Source: Deltaproteobacteria bacterium
GTDB taxonomy: Bacteria; Myxococcota; UBA727; VGSZ01
Direction: 5' to 3'
Length of the DNA stretch: 64,000 nt
Assembly (NCBI GenBank): GCA_020850995.1
Contig: JADZDP010000077.1
Location: 1-64,000 of the forward strand
Shown here: in pieces, positions 54,251 through 62,529 of the stretch
How positions within the stretch are numbered: the first letter of the stretch is position 1
Layout of the letters: each line of letters starts with the position of its first letter
The notes under the pieces: model-generated
What the model saw: only the letters and a program-made list of their open reading frames with translations
Database searches by the model: none
Told to the model about the DNA's origin: nothing
Program-made: the position numbers and the translations under genes

Positions 54251-55201
54251 TCAGGGATCCTGCGCGACGCCCGCGTACACCTCGCTGACGGTGCGATCGA
54301 CGTAGGTCAGGAAGGTGTCGCCCACCCCAAGCCGCGGCCCGCCCGGCAGCACGGCGAGGCGCACGCCGGCGGCCTTGGCCAGCGCGCGCGCCTGCTTGCG
54401 CGGCATCGACTCGTCGACGACCAGGGCGGTGGCGCCGCTTTTCTTGATGCGCTCGACCGCTGCGGCGTTCTGCGCGGCGGTCTGTGCAGCACGCTGTGCG
54501 AGGTCGACCGCGGCGTCGACAGCGGCGCCGGGCGTCGCCTCGATGGTCACCACCTGCTCCACGCCCAGGGCGGCCGCGAGGTACGCGAACGACGCGTGGT
54601 AGGTCGCGACGCGCCGGCGCTCGGCGGGGACCTTGCGTGACAGCTCGGCGCGCGCGGTGCGCGCGCGCTCCTCGAGCTTGCCGGCGAGGAAGGCGGCGCG
54701 CTCGCGCGCCTTCTGCGCCGCGGGGGCATCGAGCGCCGCGAGCCGCTCGGCGATACCCTTGGCGACCTTGGCGGCGCGCGCCGGATCGGCGAGGTAGTGC
54801 GGGTTTCCTGCCGGATGATTGCCCGCCGCTGGCCCACCCGGCACCGGCACCTCGAGCGGCTCCACCAGCGTCGACGCATCGAGGACGCCACGCCCGCCGG
54901 GCGCCAGCTTCGCGTTCTTGGCCTGCGCCTTCACCTGCGGCAGCCAGCCCGCCTCGAGGCCGAGGCCCACCTCGATCAGCAGATCCGCCTGCTGGAGCGC
55001 GGCGGCCATGGCCGGGCGCGGCGTCGCCGTGTGCGCGTCCTCGTGCGGCTCGAGCAGCGCCACCACGTCGACGTCGGGGCCACCGACGTCCCGCGCCAGC
55101 GCCGCCAGTGCCGCGTTGGTGGCGACAACCTTGGTCTTGGCGATCACCGGCGCTGCGACCACCAGAGACGCGGCGACGAGCAACGAAGAACGGAGCGGCA
55201 T
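54251..55201 (-). CDS. Zinc/manganese ABC-transporter substrate-binding protein, ZnuA-like
   Basis: A 316-residue periplasmic binding protein with a signal peptide ending APVIAK. Metal-site candidates are His in EPHEDAHTATPRP, His in GNPHYLADPARA, His in ATYHASFAYLAAALG and an acidic residue in VVDESMP, matching cluster A-I proteins for Zn or Mn. There is no His-rich loop as in ZnuA of enterics. The permease and ATPase genes normally in the same operon are not adjacent, so it is an orphan or works with components elsewhere. ATG 55201. Converges with metH. Confidence 0.82.
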   Translation of the reverse strand: MPLRSSLLVAASLVVAAPVIAKTKVVATNAALAALARDVGGPDVDVVALLEPHEDAHTATPRPAMAAALQQADLLIEVGLGLEAGWLPQVKAQAKNAKLAPGGRGVLDASTLVEPLEVPVPGGPAAGNHPAGNPHYLADPARAAKVAKGIAERLAALDAPAAQKARERAAFLAGKLEERARTARAELSRKVPAERRRVATYHASFAYLAAALGVEQVVTIEATPGAAVDAAVDLAQRAAQTAAQNAAAVERIKKSGATALVVDESMPRKQARALAKAAGVRLAVLPGGPRLGVGDTFLTYVDRTVSEVYAGVAQDP

Positions 55202-55288
55202 GGGACCTCGAGCGCAGTGGCGTCGGCGTAAATTTCGCATTCACCGCCCAGGGTGGCAAGCGACTCGCGCACAGGGGCGCGCGGCGGC

Positions 55289-55918
55289 ATGATCGCGCTG
55301 ATGCCTACGCCGAGCGAGCCCGCCCTCGAGACCACGGCGCCGCGAGGGATCCCGCCTCCGGCCCTGCGCGCCAGCGTCCGGTTGCTGCTGCGGCTGCACG
55401 ATCATGGCTTGCTCGACGCACCGACCACGCGCCGCGCGCTCGCTTTGGTTCGCCGGGGCGCGACGCTGCCGGAGGTGCTGGAAGCAGCGGGCGTGCCTCA
55501 CTCGCTGCGCGACAAAGCCGACGAGCTCGTGCGGCCCTTGACCACGCGCCTCGACGGCGCCGCTGCGGCCGCGCTGGCGCTGGTCCCTCCGGCGTTGGCG
55601 GCGCTGGCCGGTGAGCTGACGCGCGTCGCAGGCCTGGCGACGGGGCCAGCGCTCGTGCTCGCCGGCGCCGCGGCCCTCGGGCTCGCGCGATCCCGCGCGC
55701 TCAAGGCCGGCGGCGCAGCTGTGGCGAGCGCCGCCATCGTCTCGCTGCTCGCTCCCACGCTCTCGACACCCGTGGACGTGGTGCTGCCCGCCACGCTCGC
55801 CGCCGCGGGCGCGGCGGCGTTCGCGCTCCGTCCGGTGACCGCGCGCGCGCGTTGCAGTGCTGGCGGCGTGGCCGCCGGCGGCCTCGTCGAGGCGGTGCGC
55901 GCCTCGCTGTCCGGGTAG
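55289..55918 (+). CDS. Hypothetical protein with membrane segments, 209 residues
   Basis: The N-terminal half (about 25-95) is soluble-looking (ALRASVRLLLRLHDHGLLDA, HSLRDKADELVRPLTTRL). The second half is strongly hydrophobic and Ala/Leu-rich, with three to four possible membrane segments. I recognise no family. It lies alone between the divergent ZnuA-like gene and the convergent rhodanese gene. GTG 55253 and ATG 55301 are alternative starts. Composition fits coding sequence of this genome, but confidence is moderate. Confidence 0.55.
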   Translation: MIALMPTPSEPALETTAPRGIPPPALRASVRLLLRLHDHGLLDAPTTRRALALVRRGATLPEVLEAAGVPHSLRDKADELVRPLTTRLDGAAAAALALVPPALAALAGELTRVAGLATGPALVLAGAAALGLARSRALKAGGAAVASAAIVSLLAPTLSTPVDVVLPATLAAAGAAAFALRPVTARARCSAGGVAAGGLVEAVRASLSG

Positions 55919-56587
55919 TCAGATCAGCTCGCCGAAGCCGCCGCCGTTCGCGACGTGGGTGAAGCCGGCCTGCTCGAGGACACCCTTGGCCCGTTCCGAG
56001 CGGCGCCCCGAGGCGCAGTACACCACCACCGGCGCGTCCTTGTCGCCGCCGGCCCAGGCCGCGACCTCGTCGAGGCGCGCGGCCAGCTCGCCCACAGGCA
56101 CGAGCCGCGCCATGGGCAGGTGCCCGCGATCCCATTCGCTCTGCTCGCGCACATCGATGACCAGGGCGCCGGCGGCGATGAGCTGCTTGGGCCCCGTGTC
56201 GTCGTCGGGCGCGCCATCGCGGTTGAGTGGGCCGGGCCGCGCGGCGAAGGTCCGCGCGGCCTGCATGAGCGCGCCCACCGCGATGGCGAGCACCACCAAC
56301 TGCGGTACCGGCCGACGCCACACCACGAGCGAGAGCGCGAGCGCGAAGCCGCCGAGCGACGCGGCGCCAAGCGTGGCCCCGGCCAGCACGCGCGTCGACG
56401 CGGCGGGCAGGCGTGGCACCAGGCGATCGATCGCTGTGGTCAAGCCGCCGGACCAGAGCGCGACGACGACCACCGCGACCACCAGCGCCACCGGCGAGAC
56501 GGTCCCGCCGTTGCGAAAGGCAGCGAACGCGAACAGGCCACCGCCAAATACGGCGTAGAGCAGCACGTTGACGAGGAGGCGACGCAT
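55919..56587 (-). CDS. Membrane-anchored rhodanese-domain protein
   Basis: A 222-residue protein with three or four membrane helices (about 3-110) and a C-terminal cytosolic rhodanese domain (about 125-222). The active-site loop is VVVYCASGRRSERA with the catalytic Cys, and VIDVREQSEWDRGHLPMARL is the usual entry motif. It probably transfers or carries sulphane sulphur at the membrane. The ATG overlaps the TGA of the Cys-rich lipoprotein gene by one base (56587). Confidence 0.85.
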   Translation of the reverse strand: MRRLLVNVLLYAVFGGGLFAFAAFRNGGTVSPVALVVAVVVVALWSGGLTTAIDRLVPRLPAASTRVLAGATLGAASLGGFALALSLVVWRRPVPQLVVLAIAVGALMQAARTFAARPGPLNRDGAPDDDTGPKQLIAAGALVIDVREQSEWDRGHLPMARLVPVGELAARLDEVAAWAGGDKDAPVVVYCASGRRSERAKGVLEQAGFTHVANGGGFGELI

Positions 56588-57894
56588 CAGCGCGCACCCG
56601 CGATGGCCGGGCACAAGGTGTCGAGGCAGCCCGCCGTGGTCACGCCCTCTTGGTCGGTGGGCAGCTCGTGCACGCAGTCGAGCCCGCGGGGGCAATCGGC
56701 GTTGGTGGCGCAGCCCACCGAGCAGAACTTGCCGAGGCTGTTGCCGTTTTGATCTTGCAGCTCGTAGCAGAACGACGCCTGGCCCTGCTCGTCGATGTCG
56801 GCGCAGTCGTCGTTGCCCTCGCAGGGGCGGCACCAGGGGTCGGGTGCAGCGAAGCACTGGCCGTCGCTCACGCCGCTCGGACACGTCGACGCGCTCTGGT
56901 AGCGCTCGGTGCCGCAGCACCACTCGCCCAGGTCGCAGGACAGCTCCTTGCCGAGGCAGCCCTGCGGCCTGCATTGGCCGCCCTCGCACAGCTCGAAGGC
57001 GCCGCAGTCGTCGACGCTGTTGCAGCCATCGACGCAGGTGGCGCTGCCCACGTCGCAGGTAGTGCGCGGCAGCGGGCACTCGGCGTCGGATTGGCACCCG
57101 GCGCGCTGACAGACGCCCGCGGCGTCGCACTCGGTGCCTGCGGGGCAGCCGTCGGTCGAGCCCGCGGTGGGACAGGGCACGCCGTAGCGGCCGTCGGCGT
57201 GGCACACCTTGTCAACGCCGTCTTGCTGCACGTGATCGCCGACGGGGCAGCCGGGCACGCACTGGCGTTCGCGCGGCCCGGGGGTGGTCTCGCAGATGGT
57301 GCCCGCGGGGCAGTCGACGTCGGCGCCGCACAGCTCGAGGCAGACCTCGAGGGCGGTGCAGGTCTGGCCGTCGGGGCAGCCGGCGCCACCCGGGCATGAC
57401 AGCGCGCCCTCGCAGCGGGCCATGCCGCCGAGCGGCGCACAGCCGCCCGCCTGACAGGTGAAGCCCGACGCGCATGCGCCGCAGCCCGCGGCGCAATAGC
57501 CCTCGACGCACAGGGAGGGCAGGCCGCTTGGCCCCTCGGCGCACTCCTCTGGCGCCGCACACGCGCCGCACTGGCCCTTCTGCCGCCGACACACGCCGGC
57601 CTCGACAGAGCAGTAGCCGAGCTCATCGCCGAAGCCGCAGTCGGTGGCAGGGTCGCCGCAGAAGCGGCACAGGTCGGGGTTGCCCGCGCACGCCAGACCG
57701 CCGACGCACGCGCGCGTCGCCAGGTCGCAGATCTCGCCCGCGCCGCACTCCTCGTCGGCGTCGCAACCCACGTCGGCCACCTGGCTGCCGCCGCTACCAC
57801 CGTCGGCAGGCCCGGCGTCCGCGTCGGGCCCAGCGGGCGATGGCGGACAGGCGGCGAGCGCGCAGGCGGCGAGCACACACGAGGTGAGACGCAT
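56587..57894 (-). CDS. Cys-rich surface lipoprotein, 435 residues
   Basis: The signal peptide MRLTSCVLAACALAAC ends in a LAAC lipobox. The mature part has over fifty cysteines in repeated spacings such as CDADEECGAGEICD, CPGGAGCPDGQTC, CQSDAECPLPRTTC and CATNADCPRG, a disulphide-rich pattern typical of myxobacterial surface proteins. No enzyme motif is seen. ATG 57894 is chosen for the signal peptide. The frame stays open upstream through copy C of the hairpin element, which otherwise occupies the leader. It precedes and overlaps the rhodanese gene by one base, so a redox partnership is conceivable but unproven. Confidence 0.8.
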   Translation of the reverse strand: MRLTSCVLAACALAACPPSPAGPDADAGPADGGSGGSQVADVGCDADEECGAGEICDLATRACVGGLACAGNPDLCRFCGDPATDCGFGDELGYCSVEAGVCRRQKGQCGACAAPEECAEGPSGLPSLCVEGYCAAGCGACASGFTCQAGGCAPLGGMARCEGALSCPGGAGCPDGQTCTALEVCLELCGADVDCPAGTICETTPGPRERQCVPGCPVGDHVQQDGVDKVCHADGRYGVPCPTAGSTDGCPAGTECDAAGVCQRAGCQSDAECPLPRTTCDVGSATCVDGCNSVDDCGAFELCEGGQCRPQGCLGKELSCDLGEWCCGTERYQSASTCPSGVSDGQCFAAPDPWCRPCEGNDDCADIDEQGQASFCYELQDQNGNSLGKFCSVGCATNADCPRGLDCVHELPTDQEGVTTAGCLDTLCPAIAGAR

Positions 57895-57905
57895 GCCACG
57901 ACTGA

Positions 57906-58057
57906 GGCTCGAGCATCGGTTGCTTCGTTCCTCGCTCGGTCTTTGCCCCGATGGCGGCGTCGCGTGCTCTGCGTGTGCCGACGGGCACGCGTCTCCGCTG
58001 CTCCTTGCCATCGCGGCAAATCCCATCGCGATCCTCCGATCAACGGATGCTTGAGCC
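57906..58057 (-). repeat. Copy C of the dispersed hairpin element, upstream of the Cys-rich lipoprotein
   Basis: Outer arms 57906-57922 and 58041-58057 match at 15 of 17 positions when reverse-complemented. Inner arms 57943-57952 and 58010-58019 match at 9 of 10. They enclose the 57-base core (57953-58009), read on the minus strand. The inner hairpin has GTGCC paired with GGCAC where copies A and B have GTGGC and GCCAC, a compensatory change, with loop CGTC as in copy B. It fills the gap between divergent genes and sits 12 bases upstream of the lipoprotein ATG, so it is in the 5' leader or promoter. Confidence 0.8.
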
Positions 58058-58148
58058 GCCGTAACGCTAGTGCCCCGTCCGCGCGCCGCAAGCGGGACCC
58101 TGGCGCGAAGGCGCGACTTCCCTGCTCCCGCCCCTGCCCTTTTCGGCT

Positions 58149-59615
58149 ATGACCGCCGCGATGAGCCGCCTGAGCTGCGACGTGCTGATCGTCGGGACCG
58201 AGCTGTGCGGGCTCGCCGCCGGCGCGCTCATCGCCCAGCAGCATGGCGGACGCCGCGTGGTCGTCGTCGAGGACGGCGACCCCACGCTGGGGCTGCCGCT
58301 CGGCGACCGCGTCGCGCCCGCGGCGCCCTCCCTGCTGCGCTTGCCGACGCATGGCGCGCCTGCCCTGGTGCTCGAGGCGCTGGGCCTGCGGCAAGACGCG
58401 CGCCGCGCGCTCGGCGCCGAGCCCGGTGGGCTCGGGATCGTGGACGACCCCGAGATCCGCATGATCGTGCCCGTCGACGCCGAGGCGCGCGCGAGAGAGC
58501 TGGCGCGGGTGTTCCCGGCCGATGAAGGCGCACGTGCCGCCACGCGGCTGCACGAGGTCACCGCGGAAGGCGTCGCGCCGCTCATCGACGAGGCAGCGCT
58601 GGTGCACGAGGATGGCTTCTTCGAGAAGCGACGCGCGAAGAAGCGCCTGGCGGCGCTTGGCGGCGCCGCGCAATTCGACCACCTCGCCGACGCCAGCACC
58701 ATCGCGGAGCTGTCCATCGGCGTGGCGCTCGCCCAGCTCGTTCCCTTCGTGCAGTACCGGCCCGACGCAAACGCGCGCGGCCTCGGCGGGCACCTGGCGG
58801 CGCTGCAGCTGCAAGCGGGCGCGCACGCCGGCGCCAAAGGCGGCCTCGGCCCGCGCGCCGCGCTGTGCGAGATGTTGCTCGACATCATCCGGCGCCATCG
58901 GGGCGAGGTGCTCAAGGAACGGTTGGAGACGGTGCAGGCCGATGGCAAGCACCTCACCAGCGTGCACATCACGGGCGCCAACGACTACGCGCCGCGCGTG
59001 GTCATCGACGCCACCAGCCGACGCGACTTGATCACGCGGCTTCCAGAGGGCCGGCGGCGCGACAAGCTCGCCGAGAGCGAGGCCCGCGTGGTGCATGGCG
59101 CCGACGCCGCGGCGGCGCGCTGGCTCGTGCCCATCGGCGTCCTGCCGCGCGGCATGCCACCCGTCTTCCTCACGTTGCGCCCGCCTCCCGATCACGGCGT
59201 GCTGATAGGCATCTTTGCCGGCGCGTCGCTCAAGCAGGGGCACAAGTCCACCGGCATCGACGACACCTCGGTGGCGGTGGTGGCGGCCACGCTGTGCGAG
59301 TCCGGTGCCGGCGAGCGGGCTGCGCAAGAGGTGAGCTTCCTGCTCGACCGGCTGATGCCCTTCGCGCGCGACCTGGCGCGCACCCGCGACCTCGTGTTCG
59401 GCGCGCCGGCGCGCGCCGCGCTGCCGTCGTGGTCGGTGGTCGAGAGCGAGCACCTGCTGGGCGGGCGGCGCCCCATGACGCCGTACGCGAACCTGCTGCG
59501 CGCCGGGCGCGATCTGGTGCCCGGCCTCGGCATCGACGGCGAGCTCGCCGCCGCGCGTGCGGTCGCGACCGCCGCCGAGGCGCCGCTCGGACGACGGACC
59601 AGCGAGGCGGCGTGA
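58149..59615 (+). CDS. FAD-dependent oxidoreductase-like protein
   Basis: A 488-residue protein beginning with a Rossmann-like fold (CDVLIVGTELCGLAAGALIA, then RRVVVVEDG). The middle Gly of GxGxxG is Glu, but the strand-turn-helix and the acidic end of strand 2 are kept. The late segment PNLLRAGRDLVPGLGIDGEL equivalent (YANLLRAGRDLVPGLGIDGE) resembles the closing FAD motif of phytoene-desaturase-like and thiazole-type proteins. Substrate and even catalytic status are uncertain. It is divergent from the Cys-rich lipoprotein and convergent with the TPR/HEAT gene. Confidence 0.65.
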   Translation: MTAAMSRLSCDVLIVGTELCGLAAGALIAQQHGGRRVVVVEDGDPTLGLPLGDRVAPAAPSLLRLPTHGAPALVLEALGLRQDARRALGAEPGGLGIVDDPEIRMIVPVDAEARARELARVFPADEGARAATRLHEVTAEGVAPLIDEAALVHEDGFFEKRRAKKRLAALGGAAQFDHLADASTIAELSIGVALAQLVPFVQYRPDANARGLGGHLAALQLQAGAHAGAKGGLGPRAALCEMLLDIIRRHRGEVLKERLETVQADGKHLTSVHITGANDYAPRVVIDATSRRDLITRLPEGRRRDKLAESEARVVHGADAAAARWLVPIGVLPRGMPPVFLTLRPPPDHGVLIGIFAGASLKQGHKSTGIDDTSVAVVAATLCESGAGERAAQEVSFLLDRLMPFARDLARTRDLVFGAPARAALPSWSVVESEHLLGGRRPMTPYANLLRAGRDLVPGLGIDGELAAARAVATAAEAPLGRRTSEAA

Positions 59616-59628
59616 GCGCCAGCCGCGC

Positions 59629-61446
59629 TCAGAGCGCCCCCGTGCCTCGCTGCGTGCGCACCTTCTCGACCAGCCGCGAGATGAACATGCGCAGCGCCTG
59701 ATCGGGCTCCTGTCGGCGGTTGCGCTCGAGCGCCGACAGCATGCGCTCTTGCGCACCCGTCTCGAGCAGAAGGCGCGCGCGCGCTCCCAGCGGCCCCGCG
59801 TTCGAGCGCACGACATCGAGCAAGAACTCGCACGCCTCGTCGGTGCCGATGGTGGCGATGCTGCGGAGGCACGCGTCGCGCACGTCGGCAGCGTCTTGCG
59901 AGTTGAAGATGCGCACCAGGCTGTCGAGGGCTTGGGCGAAGGTCATCTTGCGCAGCGCCGCGACGCCCGTGTCGCGCAGCTTGCCCGTCGACGCGAGCGC
60001 CTTCTCGATGAGCGAGAACGCTTCGCGCTGCTTCAGGCTGGCGCCGCGATCGACCACGATGGCCCTGGTGGCCTCGTCGCCCGCCTCGAAGAGCGCGACC
60101 ATGGGCCGCACGGCGGCCGCGTGACCGAGATCGCTGAGCTTCTCGACGATCCCCGGCGGCACCTGCTCGGGCGCGCCGCCCGCCGCCACGTGATCGTCCC
60201 ACGCCAGCGCGATCAGGAGCGCCTTGCGGCGCTGTACCTCCCAAACGTTCTTGTGATCGCCCACCAAGCGGCCGATGGCGTCGGGGATGTCGGTGCCGCT
60301 CTCGCTCTCGAGCAGATCGCGGATCCAGATCTCGGGCAACATGAGGCGCCGCCGAAAGTACTCGGGGAAGGCCGGCGGCGGCTCCCTCCCTGCGTTGCTG
60401 TTCACCAGCTTGGCGAGGTCGGTGGCGAGCTCGGCGTAGCGCTGCTTCTTCTTCTCGGGCAGCGCGAGCTCGGAGAGCTGACGGTAGCAGCCGGCCACCG
60501 ACGCGTCGTCTTGCACCCGGTTGAAGCAGCCGATGGCGGCAAGCAACGCGTTCTCCACCAGCTCGGGCGGCTGGTTCTTCTCGGCGGCGTTGGCGGCCAC
60601 GCGCAGCCACGCCTGGCCGGCCTCGGTCAGGAAGAAGTCGGCGTAGATGAAGCCCACGCGCTTGGCGTACTCGCCCGCCTCGCGGTGCAGCTCGGCGACC
60701 GAGTGGAGCTCCGCCAGCGCCTCGGCGTGCGCGATGAAGTCGTAGTAGTACTGCATGGTGAAGAAGCGGTCGTTCTTCGCCTTCAAGATGCGGATGCAGT
60801 TGAGGTAGCCCTCGGCGAAGGGCTCGTAGCTGTTCTCGATCTTGCCCACCTGCACCAGTGACAGGTAGCAGCGAAACGCGCCCTCACGGTCGCCCTCTTG
60901 CTCGCGCCGATCACCCTCTTCCTCGAGCACACGGATGGCGAGCGACAAGAGCGCGCGCGTGCGCTCGGGCTGGCCGAGCTTGGCGCCCACGCGCGCAGCG
61001 TTGAGCGCCGCCAGGCCCGCGAGGTAGGGCTCGCCGGTGGCCTCCTTGGTGCGCACCAACTGCTCGAAGAGCTGACTCGCGCCAGCGGCGTCGCCGGCCT
61101 CCTCGGCGGCGCGCGCCGCGTGGGCGAACAGCGCCGCTTCGCGGTAACGCGCGCTGGCCTCGCGCAGGCGGCGACCGAAGCGCAAGACGCGCCCCACGTC
61201 GCGCGCGCTGCCATGGTCGCTGTAGAGCTGCAGCGCGGGGTCGATGTTGAGCAAGTACTCGTGTACGCGTGCGGCCGAGAGCTGACGCCCCAGCCTGGCG
61301 TACAGGTAGGCGAGCTCGCGCGCCCAGTCGGAGTAGTCGGCCTCGTCGACGTGGGTTTGCGTGAGCAGCTCGCGCCAGGCGGCGGCCGCCTCGCCGCTCT
61401 GGCCGAGGTGTCGGGCGCGCTGGACGGCCTCCGCGATGTAGCTCAC
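59629..61446 (-). CDS. TPR and HEAT-repeat protein, 605 residues
   Basis: No signal peptide, so probably cytosolic. TPR-like helices fill about 1-330 (AAAWRELLTQTHVDEADYSDWA, AELHREAGEYAKRVGFIYAD). The last 200 residues have HEAT-like repeats (LRDTGVAALRKMTFAQALDSLV, DVRDACLRSIATIGTDEACEFL). These are protein-interaction scaffolds; no catalytic motif is present. GTG 61446 (VSYIAEAV) is preferred to the GTG at 61470, which adds an unlikely VWRCYKGF. Divergent from the lipoprotein at 61544. Confidence 0.75.
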   Translation of the reverse strand: MSYIAEAVQRARHLGQSGEAAAAWRELLTQTHVDEADYSDWARELAYLYARLGRQLSAARVHEYLLNIDPALQLYSDHGSARDVGRVLRFGRRLREASARYREAALFAHAARAAEEAGDAAGASQLFEQLVRTKEATGEPYLAGLAALNAARVGAKLGQPERTRALLSLAIRVLEEEGDRREQEGDREGAFRCYLSLVQVGKIENSYEPFAEGYLNCIRILKAKNDRFFTMQYYYDFIAHAEALAELHSVAELHREAGEYAKRVGFIYADFFLTEAGQAWLRVAANAAEKNQPPELVENALLAAIGCFNRVQDDASVAGCYRQLSELALPEKKKQRYAELATDLAKLVNSNAGREPPPAFPEYFRRRLMLPEIWIRDLLESESGTDIPDAIGRLVGDHKNVWEVQRRKALLIALAWDDHVAAGGAPEQVPPGIVEKLSDLGHAAAVRPMVALFEAGDEATRAIVVDRGASLKQREAFSLIEKALASTGKLRDTGVAALRKMTFAQALDSLVRIFNSQDAADVRDACLRSIATIGTDEACEFLLDVVRSNAGPLGARARLLLETGAQERMLSALERNRRQEPDQALRMFISRLVEKVRTQRGTGAL

Positions 61447-61543
61447 GAAGCCCTTGTAGCACCGCCACACCGCCGCCGTGGCCAGTACGATCCCCGTGGC
61501 CGACCCGCGCGCGGCCGGCTACACAGGGAGGGTGAGGGCTTCC

Positions 61544-62470
61544 ATGACCCGCCGCACCACCGCGCTCGCCGTCTTGTTCGCCGCCTCCGGCTGCCAGTGC
61601 ATCGACGACATCAACCTCGGCCTGATCCCCGACGCCGGCGAGCAGATCAACGACGCCGGCCCGGCGCCGCCCAAGTTCCCCCTCAAGGCGGGTGACCAAA
61701 TCGAGTACCCGGCCCTGGGCGGCCGCACGGCCACCTGCCCGGGCGGCGGCACCACCGGCGACTGCGATCGCGCCATTACCGCGACCTTCATCGTGCGCGA
61801 CACCGAGCTCGACGATGGTGCACGCTGGCGCATCACGGCCGACGTCGTCTACCAGGGCTCCGCCGACATGATCGAGGTGGCCGCCATCGCGCCGCTCGTG
61901 CTCGAGAACGGCGCGCCGTTCGACGCCGTCAGCGTGGCCACGCCCTCGTCGGCCGACGCCGCCGAGTTCAGTACCGACGCCGCGCCCACCGACGAGCTCA
62001 CCGAGCTCGGCTTCCCCTTCTTCCAGTTCGAGAGCGGCGACGCCCACGTGTTCGAGGAGTCGGGCCAGGCCTTCTGCGCGCGCTATCTCGCGCTCGACGC
62101 GTCGGCCAACTGCGAGTTCCAGGCGGGCGACCAGAAGATGGAGGTCTATTACAAGGACGACGCCGCTGGCGGCGGCGGCTCGAGCCTCCACCACCTGCGC
62201 GCCGAGTACCACAACATGGGCTTCGTCTGCGGTTGGGACGAGGGCTTGATCCCCTTCATCGATGACGCCACCACGCCGCGGAACCAGTCGTCGTTCGGCC
62301 CCGCCGACACGCCCGCGCTCGCTGCCATCTTTGCCTCGCCCGTGCGCATTCTGCGCGACGGCACCAACTACAGCTGCTCGTGCTTCTCGCAGCAGTGCAA
62401 GGCCGGCAACGGCGCCGACGCCACCTGCCTGTCGACCGACCCCGACGCCGAGCCCGGGCCCTGCGAGTAA
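61544..62470 (+). CDS. Lipoprotein of unknown function, 308 residues
   Basis: The signal peptide MTRRTTALAVLFAASGC has a lipobox-like AASGC, followed by QCIDDINLGLIPDAGEQI. The mature protein is beta-rich (QIEYPALGGRTATC, ITATFIVRDTELDDGARWRI) with three Cys pairs and a final CSCFSQQCKAGNGADATC. ATG 61544 is preceded by GGGAGGGTGAGGG. No family recognised. Same direction as argD but 59 bases apart, so perhaps not co-transcribed. Confidence 0.75.
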   Translation: MTRRTTALAVLFAASGCQCIDDINLGLIPDAGEQINDAGPAPPKFPLKAGDQIEYPALGGRTATCPGGGTTGDCDRAITATFIVRDTELDDGARWRITADVVYQGSADMIEVAAIAPLVLENGAPFDAVSVATPSSADAAEFSTDAAPTDELTELGFPFFQFESGDAHVFEESGQAFCARYLALDASANCEFQAGDQKMEVYYKDDAAGGGGSSLHHLRAEYHNMGFVCGWDEGLIPFIDDATTPRNQSSFGPADTPALAAIFASPVRILRDGTNYSCSCFSQQCKAGNGADATCLSTDPDAEPGPCE

Positions 62471-62529
62471 CGCTAGAGAGCTTGCCTTTTGCGCTCGCCT
62501 CGACGGAGAGTCGGCGTCGGAGGTGCTCG

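Noticed and set aside
46085..62476. Recurring 8-mer AACGCTAG at about 46085, 58063 and 62469
   Set aside because: No shared spacing to genes or shared flanks; possibly chance, although CTAG is uncommon in such genomes.
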